The position numbers were made by a program, and so were the translations under genes. A stretch of DNA of 34,438 bases, taken from contig DVJV01000184.1 in assembly GCA_018716525.1 (NCBI GenBank), forward strand, positions 1 to 34,438. Direction: 5' to 3'. The notes below the pieces were generated by a model. That model saw nothing but the letters and a program-made list of their open reading frames with translations, made no database searches and was not told where the DNA came from. This document shows positions 18,379 through 29,078 of this stretch, piece by piece (the first letter of the stretch is position 1; every line of letters begins with the position of its first letter). The DNA comes from Candidatus Ventricola gallistercoris. Lineage in GTDB: Bacteria > Bacillota > Clostridia > Christensenellales > Aristaeellaceae.

Positions 18379-19206
18379 TTACGCCTGCGGGCCTTCTTCC
18401 TCTTCCTTCTCCGGCTTTGCATCTTCCTGCGGCTCGTTGCCAAACGTTTCATCGGAGAGCAGCTCGCGCAGCTTTCTGTCCGGCGCGGAATCCTCCGTGT
18501 CGGGAATGTGCAGGTCGATGTGGTCGCCCGCTTCCTGCATGGTCACGATGTGCGTGTAGTTGGTTTCGCCCGTCACGGCGAAGCGCAGCGCCACGTCGGC
18601 GCGCCCCTGGAAGTGCATCGGCACCAGGATGCGGGGCTTGACGGTCATCACGAAGTAGCCCGCGCCCGCGTCGTACATGCTGCCCTGCCGCGGATCGACC
18701 GGGAAAAAGGCCACGTCGATCTGCTGCTTGGGAATGGGCTCCACACACGCATAGAAGGCCTTTTCGGCGGCCTCGATCTCGGTGATGGAGGATTCGTCGC
18801 GCCAGTGCCACAGGTTCAGATCGCCCGCGTGGAAGAGCACGATGCCCTCGTAGTTTACCAGGAACGACACGCCGTCGTCCGTGGAGCCGAATGCTTTCAC
18901 GGTGACCGGGCCGAAACCGCGCTCCTCGCCGGGGGACATGCGCACACCGCGGTGGGGCTGCGGCACGTCAAAGCCCACGATGTACACGGCGTCGTTTCCG
19001 CACAGGTCGTACACCGACTGGGAAAAGTGGTCGTCGTGGTGGTGGCTGATGAACACGTACATCCGCTTGAATGCGGCGAGGGCCTGCTTGTCGGGCAGAA
19101 TGCGCCTGTCTGCGCCGTGCTCGCTGGCATCAAAGAGCATACCGGTATCGCCGAGGCCGATCAGAAACCCGCTGCCTCCCAAATACTCCACTGCGATATC
19201 CTTCAT
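18379..19206 (-). CDS. metallo-beta-lactamase-fold hydrolase (UlaG-like)
   Basis: MKDIAVEYLGGSGFLIGLGDTGMLFDA...FISHHHDDHFSQS...LFHAGDLNLWHW; acidic C-terminal tail. Confidence 0.85.
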   Translation of the reverse strand: MKDIAVEYLGGSGFLIGLGDTGMLFDASEHGADRRILPDKQALAAFKRMYVFISHHHDDHFSQSVYDLCGNDAVYIVGFDVPQPHRGVRMSPGEERGFGPVTVKAFGSTDDGVSFLVNYEGIVLFHAGDLNLWHWRDESSITEIEAAEKAFYACVEPIPKQQIDVAFFPVDPRQGSMYDAGAGYFVMTVKPRILVPMHFQGRADVALRFAVTGETNYTHIVTMQEAGDHIDLHIPDTEDSAPDRKLRELLSDETFGNEPQEDAKPEKEEEEGPQA

Positions 19207-19419
19207 TACAGAACGCTCCTTTCCCTGGCGATGCGGATTTCCCGCACGCATTGCCTTTATCGTCCGTGTACGTGATCCACTACACTCCATTTTAACCATT
19301 TTTTACCACTTGTCAATGATTTTCTCCATATTCACTCCATTAACACTCCATTAAGATTCAAATTATGGTAAAAATAAGGCATCTTGTCTCCACTTTGTGG
19401 AAAAATGTGTCGAATCGTG

Positions 19420-20952
19420 TCAATTCTGCTCCACCGCGGTGAAGCCATCCGGGGTGAGCGCCTCCACGCGCGTGCACACCTCGCGCATCAACAGCCTGTC
19501 GTGCGACACCGCTATGATGCACCCGCCATACTGCGCAAACAGATCCCGCAAAACCGGGCCGGACAGCGGCGAAAGGTTGCGCGTGGGCTCATCCAGCAGC
19601 AGCACGTTGGCGCCGGAGAGCGCCATCAAAAGGAACATCAGCTTGGCTTTCTGCCCGCCGGAAAGCCCTTCGCACGGGTGGTTCATCTCTTCGGCGGTGA
19701 ATTTCATCGACCCGAGCAGCACGCCCGCGCGGGTGCGCGCTTCGCCAGTAGCCTTCTCCTGCAGCAGCGCAAGGGGCGTCTTTTCCATGCAGAGCAGTTC
19801 CCGCGGGTCCTGCGGCATATAGAAGACGCGAATGTCCGCGCGCCCTTGCAGCGCATCGCGGATGGCCCGAAGCAGCGTCGATTTGCCCACGCCGTTTTGC
19901 CCCGTGATGCACAGCTTTTCCCCTGCCCGCACGCGCAGGCGCACATTGCGGCACAGCGCCCTGTCCCCGGCGCACAGGCGGTCAAGCGACAGGTTGAGCA
20001 CCTCTTTGCCAGGCGGCAGCGGCTCGCACGAGAGCCGGGCGAATATCGCCTCCTCCTGCTCGGGCATGGGCGTCATCTCCTGCGCTTCCCGCTCAAAGCG
20101 CCTGCCCATGGAGAGCACCGCGTGCATCTTCTTTTTGAGCAGCCGCCCGCCGCCAGGGTCCCGCCGGGAGATGGAATTCTGGTCGTGCTCCACGCTTGAG
20201 CGGATGCGGTCAAACTTTCGCATTTTTTCGGCGTATTCCTCGCGCTCCTTGCGGGCGACCTGCTTCTGGTGGGCGAACTGCGCCCCGCGGCTTTCCACAA
20301 ACGCCCGGTACCCCGTGCGCACGATGCTCGCGCGCGGCGCCTGCCGCCGCCGCAGACGCTCAAGCAGCAGCACGGATGTGGCGACGTTTTCAAGCAGCGC
20401 TTCGTCGTGGGAGACGAAGAGAACCGACAGGCCGCAGGTGAGCAAAAAGTGCTCCAGCCAGCGCACCGTGTCCGCATCCAGATCGTTGGTGGGTTCATCC
20501 AGCAGCAGGATCTGCGGCGCATCCATCAGCGCGCGCGCAAGCTGGAGCTTGACGCGCTCCCCGCCGGAAAAGGAGGCCATCGCCTGCTCGCTGTAAAACA
20601 CATCCGCGGGCAGGGCGAGCTGCGCGCTGAGCGCGCCCAGTTCCCGCGGCGTCTGATCGAAAAAGGAAGACGACTCGCAGAAGAATGCATAGGCGCTCAG
20701 GGGGCGCGCCTCTTCTGGCAGCTCCTGGGGCAGGTAGGCCGCGCGCGAGGTCAGCGTGATACGCCCGCTCACAGCGGCATAGCGCCCTATGCGCTTGTCG
20801 CCCGCAATGGCGCGCAACAGGGTGGATTTTCCGTTTCCCTCTTCGCCGATGAGCGCCATGCGCTCCCCGTCGCGCAGGGAGAAGGACAGGTTTTCAATGA
20901 GGACGGAAAGGTCTTTGAGATGGGTGATGGTCAGGTTTTCGATGGTCAGCAT
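19420..20952 (-). CDS. ABC-F family ATPase (ribosome-associated / antibiotic-resistance-type)
   Basis: Two NBDs without TMDs (LIGEEGNGKSTLLRA; ITGQNGVGKSTLLRA; LLLDEPTNDLD; LLLDEPTRNLSPLSGPVLR) joined by a charged interdomain linker; SD gaaaggag. Confidence 0.9.
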   Translation of the reverse strand: MLTIENLTITHLKDLSVLIENLSFSLRDGERMALIGEEGNGKSTLLRAIAGDKRIGRYAAVSGRITLTSRAAYLPQELPEEARPLSAYAFFCESSSFFDQTPRELGALSAQLALPADVFYSEQAMASFSGGERVKLQLARALMDAPQILLLDEPTNDLDADTVRWLEHFLLTCGLSVLFVSHDEALLENVATSVLLLERLRRRQAPRASIVRTGYRAFVESRGAQFAHQKQVARKEREEYAEKMRKFDRIRSSVEHDQNSISRRDPGGGRLLKKKMHAVLSMGRRFEREAQEMTPMPEQEEAIFARLSCEPLPPGKEVLNLSLDRLCAGDRALCRNVRLRVRAGEKLCITGQNGVGKSTLLRAIRDALQGRADIRVFYMPQDPRELLCMEKTPLALLQEKATGEARTRAGVLLGSMKFTAEEMNHPCEGLSGGQKAKLMFLLMALSGANVLLLDEPTRNLSPLSGPVLRDLFAQYGGCIIAVSHDRLLMREVCTRVEALTPDGFTAVEQN

Positions 20953-21013
20953 GGCTTCTCCTTTCGCCTTTGTGCCGGGAAACGCGCCAGATGCGCGCAA
21001 AGCCAGACGGCAC

Positions 21014-21047
21014 AAAAAAACCGCTCCGGGTTGCTGCCCGGAGCGGA
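21014..21047 (-). terminator. intrinsic terminator inside the ABC-F leader (attenuator)
   Basis: Minus strand CCGCTCCGGGCAGCAACCCGGAGCGGTTTTTTTG, ~60 nt upstream of the ABC-F start. Confidence 0.85.
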
Positions 21048-21410
21048 TGGCGCACAAAGATGCCCGCGTGAGGGCATAATGCCCTTGCAAGCGGCCCTCC
21101 GCGTGCCCGTGTGCCATAAATAAGGGCACGAAAACGGCACGCCCGTGAGGACGAAAAAAACAGCGCATGATCCTGTCCGGACGGACAACCCAAACAGCGC
21201 TTGCCGGCCAAAAGCGGCAAACGCACGTGTCCGCGAAAACGGGATCATTTGCGCATGATGGAAATCACCCTTTTTGATGGAAAAGAAGATGGGATCAAGC
21301 GACTGAAACGCCGCGGCGGCTTTGGGGCCTTCCCCCGCTGGTCACGGCACCCGCACGCAGGCGGAAAAGCATGCGCGCAGATGAAACGGGCAGCGCCCGC
21401 TTCACGGGAA

Positions 21411-21439
21411 AGGATAGCATATCGTCACCAAACTGTCAA
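21411..21439 (-). promoter_or_regulatory. sigma70-type promoter for the ABC-F gene
   Basis: Minus strand TTGACA-N17-TATCCT. Confidence 0.7.
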
Positions 21440-21492
21440 GGAAATTGTGCTTTTTGCCATGCTGACCTTTTGCAAATTTGGCGCATTCTCGG

Positions 21493-21521
21493 TTGACAGA
21501 ACAGTCGTGATTCCGTATACT
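21493..21521 (+). promoter_or_regulatory. sigma70-type promoter for the marR-ABC exporter operon
   Basis: TTGACA-N17-TATACT, ~36 bp upstream of the MarR start. Confidence 0.8.
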
Positions 21522-21556
21522 ATCTCACAGTGTTAGGAAAAAGGAGGCGATGCAAA

Positions 21557-22051
21557 ATGCAAGAGGCTTCGCTGGCCGACGAGCTGCTGCGGATCATGGA
21601 TGAAAACCCGCACAGCCTGCACGACGACCAGATCAGCGCCACGCTGCGCGGGGAGATGGCCGTCATGCGTCTGCTGGGCGGGCAGGGAACGCCGTGCCAG
21701 CTTGCGGCCGGGGAAATCAGCCGGAAGCTTTCGATGACGACATCGCGGATTGCCGCGGTGCTCAACAGCCTGGAAAGAAAGCAGATGATCGTGCGCCAGG
21801 CCGATCCGCATGATAAGCGTCGCGTGATGGTGACGCTGACGGAACAGGGTTTGGCATTTTGTGAGGAAAAACACAGGCATTTTGTGGCGAGAGCGACGCG
21901 CTTTTTTGAGCTTCTGGGGGAGGAAGATGCGCGCGTCTTTGTGCGGCTGATGAAGCGCGTGGCACAGATACTGGGTTCTGAGGAATGGGAACGCGACGGA
22001 GAGTGTGAGAAGCAACAGACGATGAGCCCAAAGGAGGAATGGCATGAATAA
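21557..22051 (+). CDS. MarR family transcriptional regulator
   Basis: wHTH: QLAAGEISRKLSMTTSRIAAVLNSLERKQMIVRQADPHDKRRVMVTLTEQG; SD aaggagg. Confidence 0.92.
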   Translation: MQEASLADELLRIMDENPHSLHDDQISATLRGEMAVMRLLGGQGTPCQLAAGEISRKLSMTTSRIAAVLNSLERKQMIVRQADPHDKRRVMVTLTEQGLAFCEEKHRHFVARATRFFELLGEEDARVFVRLMKRVAQILGSEEWERDGECEKQQTMSPKEEWHE

Positions 22052-23852
22052 TCAGGAACAATCGTCCCGGGCGAAGGTGAAGACCGTATCGCGCCTGGGC
22101 GAAGAGCTGGGGCAGTATAAAAAAGACGCACTGCTTTCGCCGATGTTTACGATCCTGTGCGTGATCCTGGAGATTTTGATCCCCTATCTGACGGCGTCGA
22201 TCATCGACAAGGGCATCGCGGTTGGCGATATGGGCCACGTGGCGCGCGTGGGCCTTTTGATGGCAGGCATGGCGCTTTTGGCGATGTTTTTCGGCGTGCG
22301 CGCGGGCGTGCACAGCTCGCGTGCGAGCACGGGCTTTGCCAGCAACCTGCGCCAGGCGATGTTTGAGCGCATTCAGATTTATTCGTTTTCAAACATAGAC
22401 CGGTTTTCCACGGCGAGCCTGGTCACGCGCATGACCACGGACGTGACCAACGTGCAGATGGCCTTTCAGATGACGCTGATGATGTGTACCCGCGCGCCGG
22501 CGACGCTGGCGGTGGCGCTCTTCATGGCGTTTTCGATCAATGCGCGGCTGTCGCTGGTGTTTCTTGTGGTGATGCTGATCCTGCTGGTGACGCTTGTGAT
22601 TCTCGTGCCGCTGGCCATGCGCTACTTCAAGCAGATGTTCAAGAAGTACGATGCGGTGAACAGCGTGGTCAAGGAGAACGTCGACGCGATCCGCGTGGTG
22701 AAGGCGTTCGTGCGCGAGAAGTATGAAAACAGCAAGTTCGTGCAGGCGGTGACGGCGCTGTACAACAACTCCGTGTCCGCCGAGCGGATCATCTCGCTGA
22801 ACATGCCGGTGATGATGCTGTGCGTGTATACGTGCATTCTGCTCATCAGCTGGTTTGGCGCGCAGATGATCGTGGGCAAGACGGGCCTGACCACGGGCGA
22901 ACTGACGAGCCTGCTTTCCTACGTGATGAACATCCTCATGAGCCTGATGATGCTCTCGATGGTGTTTGTCATGATCACCCAGTCCATGGCGGCAGCGCAG
23001 CGCATCGAAGAGGTGCTCAACGAGCAGCCGGAGATCGTCTCCCCGGAAAACGCCGTGATGCAGGTGAAGGACGGCTCCATCGACTTTGACAACGTCAGCT
23101 TTTCCTACAAGCAGCGCAGTGGCAAGCCGGTGCTCTCGGGCATCGACCTGCACATTCATTCGGGCGAGACGATCGGCATCATTGGCGGCACGGGCTCCTC
23201 AAAGTCGAGCCTGGTCAGCCTGATTTCAAGGTTGTATGATGTGACGGAAGGCACCGTCCGCGTGGGCGGCGTGGATGTGCGCAACTACGACGTGGAAGTG
23301 CTGCGCGACGCCGTGTCGGTGGTGCTGCAAAACAACGTGCTCTTCTCGGGCACGATTTACGACAACCTGCGCTGGGGCGACGAGCACGCCACCGACGAGG
23401 AGTGCCAGGAGGCCTGCCGTCTGGCGTGTGCGGATGAATTCATCGAGCGGTTCCCGCAGAAGTATAACACCTACATCGAGCGCGGCGGCACGAACGTGTC
23501 GGGCGGCCAGAAGCAGCGGCTGTGCATTGCGCGCGCGCTGCTCAAGAAGCCGCGCGTGCTCATTCTGGATGACTCCACCAGCGCCGTGGATACCGCGACG
23601 GATGCGAAGATCCGCGCGGCGCTGCGCAAGCACATTCCGGGCACGACGAAGATCATCATCGCGCAGCGCATTTCTTCCGTGGAGGATGCCGACCGCGTGC
23701 TGGTGCTCGACAACGGACGCATCAGCGGGTTTGACACCCCGCAGAACCTGCTGGAGAACAACCCGATCTACCGTGAGGTGCACGACAGCCAGGTCGGCAA
23801 CGGCGGCGGCGACTTTGACCACGCCGCCATGGAAGGAGGTGACCGCGCATGA
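22044..23852 (+). CDS. ABC exporter half-transporter, degenerate-site subunit
   Basis: Type IV exporter TMD plus NBD: GGTGSSKSSLVSLI, NVSGGQKQRL, LILDDSTSAVD, IIIAQRISS. Confidence 0.93.
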   Translation: MNNQEQSSRAKVKTVSRLGEELGQYKKDALLSPMFTILCVILEILIPYLTASIIDKGIAVGDMGHVARVGLLMAGMALLAMFFGVRAGVHSSRASTGFASNLRQAMFERIQIYSFSNIDRFSTASLVTRMTTDVTNVQMAFQMTLMMCTRAPATLAVALFMAFSINARLSLVFLVVMLILLVTLVILVPLAMRYFKQMFKKYDAVNSVVKENVDAIRVVKAFVREKYENSKFVQAVTALYNNSVSAERIISLNMPVMMLCVYTCILLISWFGAQMIVGKTGLTTGELTSLLSYVMNILMSLMMLSMVFVMITQSMAAAQRIEEVLNEQPEIVSPENAVMQVKDGSIDFDNVSFSYKQRSGKPVLSGIDLHIHSGETIGIIGGTGSSKSSLVSLISRLYDVTEGTVRVGGVDVRNYDVEVLRDAVSVVLQNNVLFSGTIYDNLRWGDEHATDEECQEACRLACADEFIERFPQKYNTYIERGGTNVSGGQKQRLCIARALLKKPRVLILDDSTSAVDTATDAKIRAALRKHIPGTTKIIIAQRISSVEDADRVLVLDNGRISGFDTPQNLLENNPIYREVHDSQVGNGGGDFDHAAMEGGDRA

Positions 23853-25750
23853 TGGGCCGCAATCCCAATGCCGGAAAGCCCGGCGCAAAGAACCCGGGGC
23901 GCACGCTCAAGCGGATCTTCGCGGAGATCTTTCAGCGCTACAAGGTGCACTGCCTGGCGGTTGTGATCTGCCTGATGATCAGCGCATTTGCCAACGTGCG
24001 CGGCACGCTGTTTTTGCAGACGCTGATTGACGACTACATCCTGCCGATGACCACGCGGGAAAACCCCGATTTTGGCCCGCTGGCCATCGCGATCGGCGGC
24101 ATTGCGCTGATCTACATCCTGGGCGCGTTTTCATCCTGGTTGTACAACTACCTGATGATCTTTGTCTCTCAGGGCACGCTCAAAAACCTGCGTATCAAGC
24201 TGTTTGAAAAGATGGAGCGCCTGCCCATCCGCTACTTTGACACGCACAAGCATGGCGACGTGATGAGCGTGTACACCAACGACATCGACACCATGCGCCA
24301 GATGATCTCCCAGTCGATGCCGCAGCTCATCTCCAGCGTGATCACGATTGCCAGCATCATCACATCGATGGTCATCCTCAATGTGCCGCTGATGATCATC
24401 ACATTGATGATGGTGGCCATCACCCTGCGCATTTCGGTGCACAAGATTCAAAACGCGGGCCGCTTCTTCGTCAAGCAGCAGATGGACCTGGGCAAGGTCA
24501 ACGCCTTCATCGAGGAGATGATGGACGGCCAGAAGGTCGTCAAGGTCTTCTGCCACGAGCGCAAGAACATCGAGGACTTCAACGCCCTCAACGACGAGCT
24601 GCGCGACAGCGCCTTCAACGCCAACCGCATTGCCAACACCATCATGCCCATGACCATGGCGATGGGCAACCTGAGCTATGTGATCTGCGCGGTGGTGGGC
24701 GGCTTGCTGGCCACCCAGGGCTATCTGGGGCTGACCATCGGCACGCTGGTGTCGTTTTTGACGCTGAACAAGAGCTTCAACCAGCCGATCAACCAGGTAT
24801 CCCAGCAGTCAAACTCCATCATCATGGCGCTGGCCGGCGCGGAGCGCGTGTTCACCCTGCTGGATGAAGAGCCCGAGGTTGACGACGGCTATGTGACGCT
24901 CGTCAACGTGCGCCGCCAGCCGGATGGCACGTTCACTGAGTGCAAGGAGTGCACGCATCTGTGGGCGTGGAAGCATCCGCACCGGGATACGGGCGAGGTC
25001 GAGTATGTGGAGCTCAAGGGCGACATCGTGATGGATCACGTGGACTTTGGCTACACGGACGAGAAGATCGTGCTGCACGACATCAACCTCTATGCGACGC
25101 CGGGCCAGAAGATCGCGTTTGTCGGCTCCACGGGCGCGGGCAAGACGACGATCACCAACCTGATCAACCGCTTCTACGACATTCAGGATGGCAAGATCCG
25201 CTACGACGGCATCAACATCAACAAAATCTGCAAGGACGACCTGCGCCGCTCGCTGGGCATCGTGCTGCAGGATACGCACCTGTTCACCGGCACGGTCATG
25301 GACAACATCCGCTACGGCCGCCTCGACGCCACCGACGAGGCGTGCATCGAGGCCGCCAAGCTGGCCAATGCCGACGGCTTCATCACCCGCCTGCCGGATG
25401 GATACAACACCATGATCACCGGCGACGGCGGCAACCTCTCGCAGGGCCAGCGCCAGCTGCTGGCCATTGCCCGCGCGGCGGTGGCCGATCCGCCCGTGCT
25501 GATTCTCGACGAGGCGACGTCCTCCATCGATACCCGCACCGAATCGCTGGTGCAGGCCGGCATGGATTCGCTGATGAAGGGCCGCACGACGTTTGTCATC
25601 GCGCACAGGCTCTCCACCGTCAAGAACAGCGACTGCATCATGGTTCTGGAGCAGGGCCGCATCATCGAGCGCGGCACGCACGACGAGCTGCTCGAGCAGC
25701 ACGGCAAGTACTACCAGCTCTACACGGGCGATTTCTCCGACAACAACTGA
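23849..25750 (+). CDS. ABC exporter half-transporter, canonical catalytic subunit
   Basis: TMD plus NBD: GSTGAGKTTITNLINRFY, NLSQGQRQLL, LILDEATSSIDTRTE, FVIAHRLSTV. Confidence 0.94.
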   Translation: MMGRNPNAGKPGAKNPGRTLKRIFAEIFQRYKVHCLAVVICLMISAFANVRGTLFLQTLIDDYILPMTTRENPDFGPLAIAIGGIALIYILGAFSSWLYNYLMIFVSQGTLKNLRIKLFEKMERLPIRYFDTHKHGDVMSVYTNDIDTMRQMISQSMPQLISSVITIASIITSMVILNVPLMIITLMMVAITLRISVHKIQNAGRFFVKQQMDLGKVNAFIEEMMDGQKVVKVFCHERKNIEDFNALNDELRDSAFNANRIANTIMPMTMAMGNLSYVICAVVGGLLATQGYLGLTIGTLVSFLTLNKSFNQPINQVSQQSNSIIMALAGAERVFTLLDEEPEVDDGYVTLVNVRRQPDGTFTECKECTHLWAWKHPHRDTGEVEYVELKGDIVMDHVDFGYTDEKIVLHDINLYATPGQKIAFVGSTGAGKTTITNLINRFYDIQDGKIRYDGININKICKDDLRRSLGIVLQDTHLFTGTVMDNIRYGRLDATDEACIEAAKLANADGFITRLPDGYNTMITGDGGNLSQGQRQLLAIARAAVADPPVLILDEATSSIDTRTESLVQAGMDSLMKGRTTFVIAHRLSTVKNSDCIMVLEQGRIIERGTHDELLEQHGKYYQLYTGDFSDNN

Positions 25751-25781
25751 CGCATCCCCTTCCCCGCCTTGCGGCGGGAAA

Positions 25782-25975
25782 ACAAAAAACCTCTTTGGGC
25801 GGTTTGGAGGGCCGCAGCCCTCCAAATGCCATCCGAATCCGGCGACATGTGCGGCGGATTCGGGCCTTGCATAGCAAGGCTTCCTTACGCTGTTTCCCGC
25901 CCGGGAGGTCTGAAAGACCGAGAGGGAAACAGCGCAATCTTCGAAAAAGGACGCCACAGGCGAACTTTTTCGACA
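25782..25975 (+). repeat. dispersed intergenic repeat, copy C
   Basis: caaaaaacctctttgggcggtttggagggccgcagccctccaaatgcc...cgaatccggcgacatgtgcggcggattcg...cgaactttttcgaca. Confidence 0.88.
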
Positions 25976-25981
25976 CGTAGC

Positions 25982-26020
25982 AGCGCGGCGCTTTCCGCAA
26001 TGATCGGAAAGCGCCGCGCT
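25982..26020. terminator. 16-bp perfect stem hairpin 3' of recA, abutting repeat copy C
   Basis: agcgcggcgctttccg-caatgat-cggaaagcgccgcgct. Confidence 0.6.
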
Positions 26021-26036
26021 TGCGTATGCGGGATTC

Positions 26037-27164
<1,128 letters not shown>

Positions 27165-27207
27165 GCTCGTTCCTTTCCGGGGAAATCCCCCACGCCCTTT
27201 GAGTAAC

Positions 27208-27238
27208 TTATCCACATTTGCGAAGAAATTGTGGATAA
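27208..27238. promoter_or_regulatory. inverted pair of perfect DnaA boxes between cinA and recA
   Basis: TTATCCACA (27208-27216) and TGTGGATAA (27230-27238), 13-bp spacer. Confidence 0.6.
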
Positions 27239-27250
27239 CCTGATCCCGAT

Positions 27251-28498
27251 TTACCGTGATGCCAGCGCCGAGCGCCGGATCATGTGCAGCGCCCGCAGCG
27301 CGCTCAGCTCACGGATGCGCGCGCGGCTGCCGCCCAGCGTCAGCCTGCAAACCTGCACGCCGCGCGCATCGGCGCACGCCACATACACCAGCCCCACCGG
27401 CTTTTCCTTCGTGCCGCCCGACGGCCCGGCAATGCCCGTCGTCGCCACGGCGATGTCTGCGCCGCTGGCTTCGCGCAACCCCTGCGCCATCTCGCGCGCC
27501 GTCTGCTCGCTCACCGCGCCACAGGCTTCAAGCGTCTCGGGCTTCACGCCGCAGTAGCGCACCTTCGCCTCGTTGGCGTAGGTCACATGCGCTTCCTTGA
27601 GCGATGCGGAAATGCCCGGGTAATCCACCAGCTTGGCCGCCACCAGACCGCCCGTGCAGCTCTCCGCCGTGGCCACGGTCAGCCCGCGCTCCACCAGCAT
27701 CTGCCCGATGATCTCCTGGGGCGTTTCCTCGCTGCGCTCCGTCACCGCGTACACGGCATCGCCCAGCACGCCGCACAGCGCCGTGACCACCGGCTGAACG
27801 CGCGCGAGCGCTTCGGTTTCGGTCTGGCCGCGCGCCGTCACGCGGAGCTGGCACTCGCCCGTCTGGCAGTAGGGCGCCACGGTGACGCCGTCCGAAGCGT
27901 CGATCCACGAGGCGCACATCTGCGCGACCTGCGATTCGCCCAGACCGTAGATGCGCACATACCGGGAGGCGATGCACCCGCCGGTTTGCGCGGCCAGGCG
28001 GCCGTACACCTGCTTGTCAAACATGTCGGCCATCTCGGTGGGCGGCCCCGGCAGCTGCACGACGATCCTGCCCTCGTGGCAGATCATGCAGCCCGGCGCG
28101 GTGCCGCATTCGTTAGGCAGGATGGTGGCGCCCTGCGCGAACATGGCCTGCTTGCGGTTGTTGAGCGTGCAGGTGCGGCCGGTGCGCGCAAAGTAGGCGT
28201 CGATCGCCGCCCAGCTCGCCTCGTCAAACGCCATCGGCAGGCCGAACAGCTCCGCGACGATCTCCTTGGACAGGTCGTCCTGCGTGGGGCCCAGCCCGCC
28301 GGTGGTGATCACCACGTCGCTGCGCGAGAGCGCCAGCGTCAGCGCCTCGCGCATGCGCTGCGGGTTATCGCCCACCACCTGGTGGTGGTAGACCGATATG
28401 CCCAGGCTCTGCAAGCGGCGCGAGAGATACTGCGCGTCGCCGTTGGCGATCTGCCCCATCAAAAGCTCCGTGCCAATGGCCACGATTTCTGCGATCAT
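27251..28498 (-). CDS. cinA: CinA competence/damage-inducible protein (nicotinamide-nucleotide amidase)
   Basis: [33 protein letters not shown]...[11 protein letters not shown]...[20 protein letters not shown]...[18 protein letters not shown]. Confidence 0.95.
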   Translation of the reverse strand: MIAEIVAIGTELLMGQIANGDAQYLSRRLQSLGISVYHHQVVGDNPQRMREALTLALSRSDVVITTGGLGPTQDDLSKEIVAELFGLPMAFDEASWAAIDAYFARTGRTCTLNNRKQAMFAQGATILPNECGTAPGCMICHEGRIVVQLPGPPTEMADMFDKQVYGRLAAQTGGCIASRYVRIYGLGESQVAQMCASWIDASDGVTVAPYCQTGECQLRVTARGQTETEALARVQPVVTALCGVLGDAVYAVTERSEETPQEIIGQMLVERGLTVATAESCTGGLVAAKLVDYPGISASLKEAHVTYANEAKVRYCGVKPETLEACGAVSEQTAREMAQGLREASGADIAVATTGIAGPSGGTKEKPVGLVYVACADARGVQVCRLTLGGSRARIRELSALRALHMIRRSALASR

Positions 28499-28499
28499 A

Positions 28500-29078
28500 T
28501 CACCTGGCGCCTCCCAACACGCTGCGGTTCTGCCAGACATATTCGCCCATCGAATAGAGCGTCATCACGGCCGTCGCAAACGTGAGCAATCCCGCGATGT
28601 ATCCGCCGGATACAAGCGTGAGCAGCATGGCCAGGATCATCTGGAGCACCGTCTTGATCTTGCCGCTCATGCCCGCGGCGATCACGTGGCCCTGCTCCAC
28701 CGCGCAAAGCCGCAGGCCGGAGACCACGAACTCCCGCGCGATGAACACGATGCACGCCACCACGTTGAGCCTGCCCATCGCGGCGAGCATGATGAACGCC
28801 GTGTGCGTGAGCAGTTTATCGGCAATGGGGTCCATGAATTTGCCGAAGTTGGTGATCAGGTGCCGCTTGCGCGCGATTTTGCCGTCAAACAGGTCGGTCA
28901 GCGAGGCGGCGGCGAACACCGCCAGCGCCAGCACGGACAGCAGCTTGCTGTTTTGCGAGAACCACAGCAAAACCAGATACAGGGGCACCAGCGCCACGCG
29001 CAAGAGCGTCAGCCTGTTGGGCAGGTTCAGGCTCATGAATGCGCGGATGAGCCCATCGAGCGGATGTTTCCTGTTCAT
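28500..29078 (-). CDS. pgsA: CDP-diacylglycerol-glycerol-3-phosphate 3-phosphatidyltransferase
   Basis: LNLPNRLTLLRVALVPLYLVLL...DLFDGKIARKRHLITNFGKFMDPIADKLL: CDP-alcohol phosphatidyltransferase motif. Confidence 0.94.
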   Translation of the reverse strand: MNRKHPLDGLIRAFMSLNLPNRLTLLRVALVPLYLVLLWFSQNSKLLSVLALAVFAAASLTDLFDGKIARKRHLITNFGKFMDPIADKLLTHTAFIMLAAMGRLNVVACIVFIAREFVVSGLRLCAVEQGHVIAAGMSGKIKTVLQMILAMLLTLVSGGYIAGLLTFATAVMTLYSMGEYVWQNRSVLGGAR

